Source: an uncultured Propionibacteriaceae bacterium (GTDB lineage: Bacteria > Actinomycetota > Actinomycetes > Propionibacteriales > Propionibacteriaceae). Taken from it: 5,983 nucleotides of DNA. Below the pieces are notes generated by a model. It searched no databases. It was not told where the DNA came from and saw only the letters and a list, made by a program, of their open reading frames with translations. Positions 1 through 5,983 of this stretch are shown here, in pieces (the stretch's first letter is position 1; every line of letters starts with the position of its first letter). Both the position numbers and the translations under genes were made by a program. The stretch is taken from assembly GCA_937859105.1 (NCBI GenBank), contig CALMAD010000231.1:1-5983 (forward strand). Direction: 5' to 3'.

Positions 1-27
1 GGGGGGTGCGGCCGGCCGGACGCCCGC
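1..27. other. Window edge downstream of purA, GC palindrome
   Basis: These 27 bases follow the purA stop codon. They contain a G6 run (1-6) and the palindrome CGGCCGGCCG (9-18). In the purA reading direction the palindrome could form a short GC hairpin, but no T-run follows, so an intrinsic terminator cannot be called. The 10-mer GCGGGCGTCC, read on the minus strand at 27-18, directly follows the purA TGA and recurs after the regulator's stop codon. Confidence 0.3.
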
Positions 28-1320
<1,293 letters not shown>

Positions 1321-1336
1321 TCACATACAAGCGGAA

Positions 1337-1359
1337 AGCCCGCGCAATCGCCGCGGGCT
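1337..1359 (-). promoter_or_regulatory. GC-rich stem-loop in purA 5' leader
   Basis: A perfect 8-bp inverted repeat, AGCCCGCG (1337-1344) and CGCGGGCT (1352-1359), is separated by a 7-nt loop. Read toward purA, the second arm ends about 25 nt before the start codon and is followed by TTCCGC, giving only a short U stretch. It lies between the candidate purA -10 and the ribosome-binding site, so it would be transcribed in the leader mRNA. Both flanking genes diverge from here, so it is not an ordinary 3' terminator for either. An attenuator-like, mRNA-stabilising or translation-controlling role is possible. On the plus strand it is preceded by GGAA and followed by CTTAC, so it could also stop antisense transcription. 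The structure is clear in the sequence; its role is inferred. Confidence 0.5.
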
Positions 1360-1370
1360 CTTACTGCGGC

Positions 1371-1376
1371 AGCCTA
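1371..1376 (-). promoter_or_regulatory. Candidate purA -10 element
   Basis: On the minus strand this reads TAGGCT, matching the actinobacterial -10 form TANNNT. Transcription would start near 1364, giving a leader of roughly 50-55 nt that includes the stem-loop. No good -35 hexamer is visible 16-18 bp upstream; the sequence there reads like TGTGCG. This is common in high-GC actinobacteria but leaves the call tentative. Confidence 0.4.
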
Positions 1377-1430
1377 GCCGCGATCGGGCCAGCCGCACAG
1401 GGCTTCCCGCATGCGAGCATGGCGTACGCC

Positions 1431-1436
1431 TATCCT
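1431..1436 (+). promoter_or_regulatory. Candidate -10 element of the FadR-type regulator gene
   Basis: TATCCT fits TANNNT and lies 35 bp before the regulator's ATG, predicting a leader of about 30 nt. No convincing -35 is present at standard spacing. It is about 55 bp from the divergent purA -10, so the two promoters would be back to back. No copy of the TCAGA half-site seen before the kinase gene is visible here, so autoregulation through the same motif is not supported by the sequence. Confidence 0.35.
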
Positions 1437-1471
1437 GGCCGCAGCGCCGTCGACCCGAAGGGAACCTCGCC

Positions 1472-2161
1472 ATGCCGCACGGCAGCCTCGTCGACAAGAC
1501 GGCGTCCTCGCTGCTGGACCGCGTGTTGGACGGCCGATTCCCGGCCGACCGCCCGCTCCCGTCGCAGGATCAGTTGGCGGACGCCCTCGGCGTCAGTCGC
1601 CTGACGGTGCGGGAGGCGGTGAAGTCGCTCACGCAGTCGGGCATCCTGCGCGTCGAGCACGGCAACGGCACCTTCGTGAACCCCACGGACCAGTGGACCG
1701 ACATCGCCGCGATCTCCCGCAGCGCAGCCCTGGGCTCCGGGGCGCCGCGCGCATTGCTAGAGGTGCGCCGGATGATCGAGCTCGGCGCAGCCGAGCTCTG
1801 CGCGACGAGGGCGGACGCCGGCGTCCTCGCTTCTTTGGACGCCCACCTCGAGGCGATGGACGCCGCGAACGCGGCCGGCGACGTGGCCGGGTTCGTCCGG
1901 CACGACATCGACTTCCACGACGCGATCCTGCGCGGCACGGGCAACCCGTTCGTGGCCGCGATCTACGACCCCCTGCGCAGCGCGCTCGAGCGCGGCCGGA
2001 CGCAGACGTCGGCGTTCCCCGAGATTCGCGCCCACGCGCAGGAGCAGCACCGGTCGGTCCGGGCGGCGATCGCGAGCGGCGACCCCGGCCGGGCGCGCGC
2101 GGCGATGTCGGCCCACATGGACCAGACGCTCGCCGACCTCGAGGACCACGTGCGTCCCTGA
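1472..2161 (+). CDS. FadR-subfamily GntR transcriptional regulator (FCD domain)
   Basis: A 229-residue DNA-binding regulator that probably controls the sugar-acid operon downstream. The N-terminal GntR winged helix-turn-helix spans about residues 6-70, with LPSQDQLADALGVSRLTVRE at 29-48 and the wing HGNGTFV at 63-69. The C-terminal all-helical FCD ligand domain covers about 92-222. It contains the pattern Asp145-x3-His149 (DIDFH), then His193 and His215, matching the metal-binding Asp/His set of FCD proteins. A carboxylate ligand held through a metal is therefore plausible and fits a sugar acid. The ATG at 1472 is preferred because GAAGGGAA (1457-1464) lies 7 nt upstream and GntR homology begins right after it; the open frame extends upstream without conserved content. 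The stop codon lies inside a 16-bp tandem repeat. Rare Leu codons (TTG CTA near 1754, TTG near 1835) stand out against the otherwise GC-ending codons. The family is secure; ligand and target are inferred from position. Confidence 0.92.
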   Translation: MPHGSLVDKTASSLLDRVLDGRFPADRPLPSQDQLADALGVSRLTVREAVKSLTQSGILRVEHGNGTFVNPTDQWTDIAAISRSAALGSGAPRALLEVRRMIELGAAELCATRADAGVLASLDAHLEAMDAANAAGDVAGFVRHDIDFHDAILRGTGNPFVAAIYDPLRSALERGRTQTSAFPEIRAHAQEQHRSVRAAIASGDPGRARAAMSAHMDQTLADLEDHVRP

Positions 2162-2190
2162 GGGCGGGCGTCCCTGAGGGCGGGCGTCCC
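2152..2190 (+). repeat. 16-bp tandem repeat spanning the regulator stop codon
   Basis: The unit GCGTCCCTGAGGGCGG occurs perfectly twice (2152-2167 and 2168-2183), followed by a 7-bp partial copy GCGTCCC (2184-2190). The regulator's TGA (2159-2161) lies inside the first copy. Each unit contains the small inverted repeat CCCT-G-AGGG, so the transcript could fold around it, but no T-run follows and a terminator call would be weak. The repeat looks like a recent slippage duplication. Gain or loss of one unit would leave the protein end unchanged. Confidence 0.85.
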
Positions 2191-2270
2191 CGACGTCCCG
2201 ACCGCCCCGTCACCGCAGCCCCATCGCCCAGCCCTCGTCGCGCCGAGCCGGACGAATTCCCACCCGACCC

Positions 2271-2300
2271 TTGCCAGCGCGGGGAGACGTGCGTTATCGT
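2271..2300 (+). promoter_or_regulatory. Predicted promoter of the kinase-dehydrogenase-permease operon
   Basis: TTGCCA (2271-2276) matches five of six bases of the -35 consensus TTGACA. After an 18-bp spacer, TATCGT (2295-2300) fits the actinobacterial TANNNT -10. Transcription would start near 2306-2308, inside the palindromic operator, leaving a leader of about 30 nt before the kinase ATG. No similarly good promoter is seen between the downstream genes, so this is likely the main operon promoter. Confidence 0.6.
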
Positions 2301-2320
2301 TCAGACATCAGACCTCTGAT
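2301..2320. promoter_or_regulatory. Predicted FadR-type operator with three TCAGA half-sites
   Basis: The perfect inverted repeat ATCAGA-CC-TCTGAT spans 2307-2320. A further TCAGAC (2301-2306) lies just upstream as a direct repeat of 2308-2313. The three half-sites start at 2301, 2308 and 2315, a constant 7-bp step with the last inverted. The site begins right after the -10 hexamer and covers the predicted transcription start, where a bound regulator would block initiation. Small palindromes at this position are typical of FadR-family repressors. Assignment to the neighbouring FCD protein is inferred from proximity. Confidence 0.6.
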
Positions 2321-2336
2321 CTTCCAAGGAGCAACG

Positions 2337-3743
2337 ATGCCCCAGACCCTCGACGAACTCACCGCCGGCCTCCCGGCCCCGCTCGACGTGCCCGCCCAGG
2401 CGGTCGCGGACGCCGCGGGCGAGAACAGCCGCATCCTCGTCGTCCTCGACGACGACCCGACCGGCACGCAGTCGGTCGCCGACCTGCCGGTGCTGACCGA
2501 CTTCACGCCCGAGTCCCTGGAGTGGGGGCTCTCCCAGGGCTGCCCCGCGATCTACGTCATGACGAACTCGCGCAGCCTCGACCCCGAGGCGGCCGCCGCG
2601 ATCAACCGCGAGGTCGCCGACGCGGCCTACGAGGCCGCCGGACGCCTCGGCGTCCAGATCGCGTTCGTCTCGCGCTCCGACTCGACGCTGCGCGGCCACT
2701 TCCCGCTGGAGCCCCAGGTGCTGGCGGACGCCGTCCGGCGCCACGAGGGCCGCAACGTCGACGGCATCGTGATCGTCCCGGCGTTCGGGGATGCGGGCCG
2801 CATCACCGTTCACGGCGTCCACTACGCCGGCAACCCGACCGACGGCTACACGCCCGCCGGCGAGACCGAGTTCGCGCGCGACGCCACGTTCGGCTACCGC
2901 TCCTCCGACCTGCGGGAGTGGGTCGAGGAGAAGACGGGCGGCGCGACGAAGGCGTCCGAGGTCATCGCGATCGACCTGGCCACCCTGCGCACCGACCTGG
3001 ACGCGGTCGTCGCCCAACTGCGCGAGGCGTCCGACGCGCGGCCGAGCGTCGTCGACATCGTCGACGAGGCCGACCTGCGCCAGCTCTCCCTCGCGCTGCA
3101 GCAGGCCGAGGACGCCGGGAGCACCTTCCTCTACCGCGTCGGGCCGCCGTTCGGCCGGGCGCGCATCGGGCAGGACGTCCACCCGCCGCTGGACGGCAGC
3201 CAGGCCACGGACGCCGTGGGCGGCCTCATCGTCGTCGGCTCGCACGTCTCCATGACGACGCGGCAACTGGACGCCCTCCGCGAGCGCCGGACGCCGACCG
3301 AGCTCGAGATCGACGTCGCCCAGGTGCTCGGCGAGGGCCGCGACGCCCACCTCGACGCGGTCGTGGAGCAGGCGATTCGGGGCCTGGCTAAGGGCAACGT
3401 CGTCGTCCGGACGTCGAGGACGCTCGTCACCGGCGCCGACGCCCAGTCGTCGCTCGCGCTGTCGCGCGCGGTCAGCACGGCCGTCGTGGAGGTCGTCCAG
3501 CGGATCCTCGCGGCATCCAAGCCCCGCTTCGTGATCGCGAAGGGCGGCATCACGTCCTCCGACGTGGCCTCCCGCGGGCTCGGCATCAAGCGGGCGTTCG
3601 TCCGCGGGCCGATGCTGCCCGGCATCGTCTCGCTGTGGGAGCCGATGGACGGCCCCGCCCAGGGCATCCCCTACATCGTCTTCGCCGGCAACGTCGGCGG
3701 CCCGGAGTCCCTCGCCGACGTCGTCGACAAGCTCTCCGCCTGA
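2337..3743 (+). CDS. otnK: Four-carbon acid sugar kinase (DUF1537), 3-oxo-tetronate/threonate kinase-like
   Basis: A 468-residue cytoplasmic kinase of the DUF1537 family, whose characterised members phosphorylate 3-oxo-tetronate (OtnK) or D-threonate (DtnK) at O4 using ATP. The N-terminal substrate domain carries VLDDDPTGTQ (36-45), SRSDSTLRGHFPLEP (112-126) and PAFGDAGRITVHGVHY (148-163). The C-terminal nucleotide-binding domain carries GSHVSMTTRQL (301-311), KGGITSSDVA (402-411), PGIVSLW (428-434) and FAGNVGG (449-455). The ATG at 2337 is chosen because AAGGAG (2326-2331) lies 5 nt upstream and the promoter and operator occupy the sequence before it; the open frame running back to a TTG at 2271 would begin inside the -35. 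About 32 residues precede the first conserved strand. An LtnD-like dehydrogenase gene follows, which favours an OtnK role (L-threonate or D-erythronate route) over DtnK, which usually pairs with PdxA2. Family certain, substrate inferred. Confidence 0.88.
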   Translation: MPQTLDELTAGLPAPLDVPAQAVADAAGENSRILVVLDDDPTGTQSVADLPVLTDFTPESLEWGLSQGCPAIYVMTNSRSLDPEAAAAINREVADAAYEAAGRLGVQIAFVSRSDSTLRGHFPLEPQVLADAVRRHEGRNVDGIVIVPAFGDAGRITVHGVHYAGNPTDGYTPAGETEFARDATFGYRSSDLREWVEEKTGGATKASEVIAIDLATLRTDLDAVVAQLREASDARPSVVDIVDEADLRQLSLALQQAEDAGSTFLYRVGPPFGRARIGQDVHPPLDGSQATDAVGGLIVVGSHVSMTTRQLDALRERRTPTELEIDVAQVLGEGRDAHLDAVVEQAIRGLAKGNVVVRTSRTLVTGADAQSSLALSRAVSTAVVEVVQRILAASKPRFVIAKGGITSSDVASRGLGIKRAFVRGPMLPGIVSLWEPMDGPAQGIPYIVFAGNVGGPESLADVVDKLSA

Positions 3744-3758
3744 CGCCTATCCGCCTCT

Positions 3759-3775
3759 GCCGGCTCCGCTCCGGC
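3759..3775 (+). other. Small hairpin in the kinase-dehydrogenase gap
   Basis: GCCGG (3759-3763) and CCGGC (3771-3775) form a 5-bp stem with a 7-nt loop in the 80-bp gap between the two genes. CCTCTC follows, not a T-run, so it is not a convincing terminator. It could mildly affect mRNA processing or the ratio of the two proteins. In such GC-rich sequence a stem this short may be chance. No promoter is evident in the gap. Confidence 0.25.
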
Positions 3776-3823
3776 CCTCTCACCAGCACCGTCATCACCG
3801 CACACCGTTCGAAGGAGAACACC

Positions 3824-4717
3824 ATGCCCACCGACCGACCCGTCATCGCCGCCCTCGGCCTCGGGGCCATGGGCCTGCCCATGGCCACCCACCTCGCCCG
3901 GACGTTCGAGGTCCGCGCGTTCGACATCGCGTCCCAGCGCGCCCAGCTCGCCGCGGACGCCGGCGCGAGCGTCGCGGCGTCCGCGCAGGAGGCCGCCACG
4001 GGCGCCGACGTCGCGCTCGTCGCCGTCCGGAACCAGGCCCAACTGGAGAACCTGCTCTGGGGCGACGGGGGCATCGCGGGCGTCCTGCCGCGCGGGGCCG
4101 TCGTGCTGGTCACGTCCACGGTCGGCATCGCCGCCGTCACCGCCGTCGCCGAGCGCCTCACCGAGGAGGGACTCCACCTCGTGGACGCCCCGGTCTCCGG
4201 CGGCCCCGTGCGCGCCGGCAACGGGACGCTGCTCGTCACCGTCGGCGCGACCGACGAGGCGTGGGCGCTGGCCGAGCCGGTGCTCACCGCCCTCGCCGAC
4301 CCGCTGAAGCGCATGGGCTCCAAGCCGGGCGACGGCCAGGCCATGAAGACCGTGAACCAGTTGCTGTGCGGCGTCCACATCGCGGCCGCCGGCGAGGCGA
4401 TGGCCCTGGCCGGACGCCTCGGGCTCGACAAGGCGGCCGTGCTGGAGACCCTCATGGGCGGCGCGGCGGCGTCCTTCATGCTGGGCGACCGCGGCCCGCG
4501 GATGCTGCAGGCCTACGACGAGGGCGGCGCCGAGGTGAAGAGCCGGATCGACATCTTCGTCAAGGACATGGGCATCGTGAACACCGCCGCGCGCGCGGCC
4601 GGCCTGGCGACGCCGGTGGCGTCCGCGGCCGAGCAGTTGTACCTGCTCGGCCTCGCGCAGGGCAAGGGCGCCCAGGACGACTCCTCCATCATCACCGTCG
4701 TCGCCCCGGAGGGCTGA
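3824..4717 (+). CDS. ltnD: NAD-dependent beta-hydroxyacid dehydrogenase, L-threonate dehydrogenase-like
   Basis: A 297-residue soluble oxidoreductase of the 3-hydroxyisobutyrate dehydrogenase family. Its LtnD members oxidise L-threonate at C2 to 2-oxo-tetronate. The Rossmann fold opens with LGLGAMGLPMA (11-21; Gly12, Gly14, Gly17). Asp34 after the second strand (RAFDI) suggests NAD rather than NADP. The substrate loop DAPVSGGPVRAGNGTL is at 121-136 and the catalytic Lys175 lies in GQAMKTVNQLL (171-181). The following stretch, CGVHIAAAGEAMALAGRLGLD (182-202), resembles LtnD proteins more than generic hydroxyisobutyrate dehydrogenases, as I recall the family. KDMGI (247-251) matches the conserved cofactor-contacting Lys-Asp motif. 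The ATG at 3824 follows GAAGGAG (3811-3817) by 6 nt and homology starts at once. It lies 80 bp after the kinase and 3 bp before the permease. A DenD-like D-erythronate dehydrogenase or a tartronate semialdehyde reductase role cannot be excluded. Confidence 0.85.
   Translation: MPTDRPVIAALGLGAMGLPMATHLARTFEVRAFDIASQRAQLAADAGASVAASAQEAATGADVALVAVRNQAQLENLLWGDGGIAGVLPRGAVVLVTSTVGIAAVTAVAERLTEEGLHLVDAPVSGGPVRAGNGTLLVTVGATDEAWALAEPVLTALADPLKRMGSKPGDGQAMKTVNQLLCGVHIAAAGEAMALAGRLGLDKAAVLETLMGGAAASFMLGDRGPRMLQAYDEGGAEVKSRIDIFVKDMGIVNTAARAAGLATPVASAAEQLYLLGLAQGKGAQDDSSIITVVAPEG
4708..4713 (+). promoter_or_regulatory. Permease ribosome-binding site inside the dehydrogenase gene
   Basis: GGAGGG overlaps the last two sense codons (Glu296, Gly297) of the dehydrogenase and lies 7 nt before the permease ATG at 4721. 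The genes are only 3 bp apart, so ribosomes ending the dehydrogenase would be placed to start the permease, suggesting translational coupling. It also supports ATG 4721 over the in-frame ATG at 4733. Confidence 0.7.
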
Positions 4718-4720
4718 TCC

Positions 4721-5983
4721 ATGACCCAACCCATGCTGCTGTTGCTGGCCGTCGTCTCCATCGGCGTCCTGCTGTTCCTGGTCATCAAGCTCAAGATGTC
4801 CGCGTTCGTCGCGATGATCCTCGTCGCGATGGGCACCGCCCTCGCGGGCGGCCTGCCGCTCGACCAGGTCGTCCCCGCGCTCACGAACGGCATGGGCAAG
4901 ACGCTCGGGTCGGTGGCGATCATCGTCGGCCTGGGCGCGATGCTCGGACGCCTCATCGAGGTGTCCGGCGGCGCCGAACGCCTCGCCCGGACGTTCACCA
5001 ACAAGCTCGGCGAGAAGCGCGTCGTGATGGCCGTGACGGCGGCCGCGTTCATCCTCGGCATCCCGGTGTTCTTCGACGTCGGCTTCCTGATCCTGGCGCC
5101 CATCGTGTTCGGCTTCGCGGCCGTCACGAAGATGAACCCGTTGAAGATCGGCCTGCCGGTGGCGGCGACGCTGCTGGCCGTCCACGTCGTCGTGCCGCCG
5201 CACCCGGGCCCGGTCGCGGGCGCCGCGACCCTCGGCACGGACGCCGGCCTCCTCACGATCGTCGGCATCGCCCTGTGCATCCCGGTCGCCATCGTCGGCT
5301 ACCTGGTCTCGCGCGTGCTGAAGCTCGACAAGGTCGTCCTGCAGGACTCGCCCGCCACCGAGGCCATCGAGCACAACCAGCGGGTCAGCGAAGGCGACAA
5401 GACGCCGGGCGCGGGCATGGTGCTCGCCCTGATCCTCATCCCGCTCAGCCTCATCATGGTCGGCACGACCGGCGCGATGATGGTTGAGAAGGGGTCCGCG
5501 GCCGCGCGGGCGCTGTCGTTCATCGGCTCGCCGGTGACCGCCCTGATGGTCGGCTGCCTGCTCGCCTACGTGCTCATCGGGCGCAAGCAGAAGTGGGACC
5601 TCGAGAAGCGCGGCACGATCATGGACTCGGCCCTGTACGCCGTCGCCATCATCGTGTTCGTCACCGGCGCGGGCGGCGTGTTCGCGAACGTCCTCGTCGA
5701 GACGGGCGTCGGCAAGGCCCTGTCGGACTTCCTGACCGGCCTCGGCATGCCGGTGCTGCTGATGAGCTACGTGATCGCCGTCGGGTTGCGGGTGGCGCAG
5801 GGCTCGGCCACCGTGGCGATCCTGACGACCGCGGGCCTCATGAGCTCGGCCGTGGCCGCCGGCGAGTACTCCCCGTTCCAGGTGGTGCTCATCACCTGCG
5901 CGATCGGGTTCGGCGCGTACGCGGCGTCCCACATCAACGACTCGGGGTTCTGGATCGTCACGAAGTACCTCGGGCTCTCGGTC
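4721..5983 (+). CDS. GntP-family (gluconate:H+ symporter-type) permease, 3' end cut by the window
   Basis: An inner-membrane proton symporter of the GntP family, whose members import gluconate and related hydroxy acids. Here it probably imports the four-carbon sugar acid used by the operon. The frame is open to the last base: 421 residues are visible of the roughly 440-460 usual, so perhaps one helix is missing. Hydrophobic segments lie at about 6-23, 27-43, 62-78, 101-135, 143-158, 176-198, 231-248, 264-286, 301-322, 340-358, 363-380 and 386-403, with a polar cytoplasmic-type loop at 199-229. Family motifs include GIPVFFDVGFLILAPI (113-128), VVPPHPGP (157-164), LRVAQGSATVA (356-366) and SHINDSGFW (403-411). 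The Asp in the first and the PHPGP motif are well conserved across GntP proteins. Start ATG 4721 follows GGAGGG by 7 nt and lies 3 bp after the dehydrogenase stop. The family is secure; the substrate is inferred from the neighbours, and gluconate itself is less likely because no gluconate kinase is seen. Confidence 0.92.
   Translation, partial: MTQPMLLLLAVVSIGVLLFLVIKLKMSAFVAMILVAMGTALAGGLPLDQVVPALTNGMGKTLGSVAIIVGLGAMLGRLIEVSGGAERLARTFTNKLGEKRVVMAVTAAAFILGIPVFFDVGFLILAPIVFGFAAVTKMNPLKIGLPVAATLLAVHVVVPPHPGPVAGAATLGTDAGLLTIVGIALCIPVAIVGYLVSRVLKLDKVVLQDSPATEAIEHNQRVSEGDKTPGAGMVLALILIPLSLIMVGTTGAMMVEKGSAAARALSFIGSPVTALMVGCLLAYVLIGRKQKWDLEKRGTIMDSALYAVAIIVFVTGAGGVFANVLVETGVGKALSDFLTGLGMPVLLMSYVIAVGLRVAQGSATVAILTTAGLMSSAVAAGEYSPFQVVLITCAIGFGAYAASHINDSGFWIVTKYLGLSV

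Noticed and set aside
9..18. CGGCCGGCCG palindrome as a purA terminator
   Set aside because: No T-run follows in the purA direction and the sequence ends too soon to judge.
2271..2336. TTG start at 2271 adding 22 residues to the kinase
   Set aside because: The TTG is the predicted -35 hexamer, and the extension would cover promoter and operator; AAGGAG precedes the ATG at 2337.
2301..3350. A 349-codon minus-strand frame opposite the kinase gene
   Set aside because: Compositional shadow without motifs; the kinase carries all family motifs on the plus strand.
4261..5487. A 408-codon plus-strand frame overlapping the dehydrogenase and permease
   Set aside because: Arg/Pro/Gly-rich out-of-frame translation; the permease frame from 4721 has proper hydrophobic segments and GntP motifs and runs off the window.
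3671..5932. A 753-codon stop-free minus-strand frame opposite the dehydrogenase and permease
   Set aside because: Its product is low-complexity, rich in Arg, Gly, Asp, His and Ala, with no domain. It is the antisense shadow expected from GC-ending codons opposite two clearly conserved genes.

Overview
The window is strongly GC-rich, with G or C at nearly every third codon position. It looks like the chromosome of a high-GC actinobacterium. The purA leader, the TANNNT-type -10 elements and the FadR-type sugar-acid locus would suit a Microbacteriaceae-like organism, but that placement is inference and no rRNA or other marker is present to confirm it. No tRNA, rRNA, insertion sequence, integrase, CRISPR array or phage gene is visible.

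Layout. Positions 28-1311 hold a complete purA (adenylosuccinate synthetase) on the minus strand. A 160-bp divergent intergenic region (1312-1471) follows, with a strong 8-bp stem-loop in the purA leader and a candidate -10 element for each direction. From 1472 to the right edge everything is on the plus strand: a FadR-type (GntR/FCD) transcriptional regulator (1472-2161); a 175-bp regulatory gap with a 16-bp tandem repeat, a promoter and a heptad-spaced TCAGA operator; a DUF1537 four-carbon acid sugar kinase (2337-3743); an LtnD-like beta-hydroxyacid dehydrogenase (3824-4717); and a GntP-family permease (4721 to the window edge, 421 codons, C-terminus cut off).

How the genes fit together. 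The last three genes look like a catabolic operon for a four-carbon sugar acid (L-threonate, D-erythronate or D-threonate). The GntP permease would import the acid, the LtnD-like enzyme would oxidise it at C2, and the DUF1537 kinase would phosphorylate the tetronate or 3-oxo-tetronate at O4. In characterised pathways this is followed by decarboxylation to dihydroxyacetone phosphate. The isomerase (OtnI) and decarboxylase/aldolase (OtnC), or a PdxA2-type enzyme, are not in the window and may lie beyond position 5983. The FCD regulator keeps its predicted metal ligands and probably represses the operon through the palindrome at 2307-2320, which sits at the predicted transcription start.

The system is a recognisable metabolic locus, not an unprecedented one. 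The most interesting parts are non-coding: the three-half-site operator, the purA leader hairpin and the tandem repeat that contains the regulator's stop codon.
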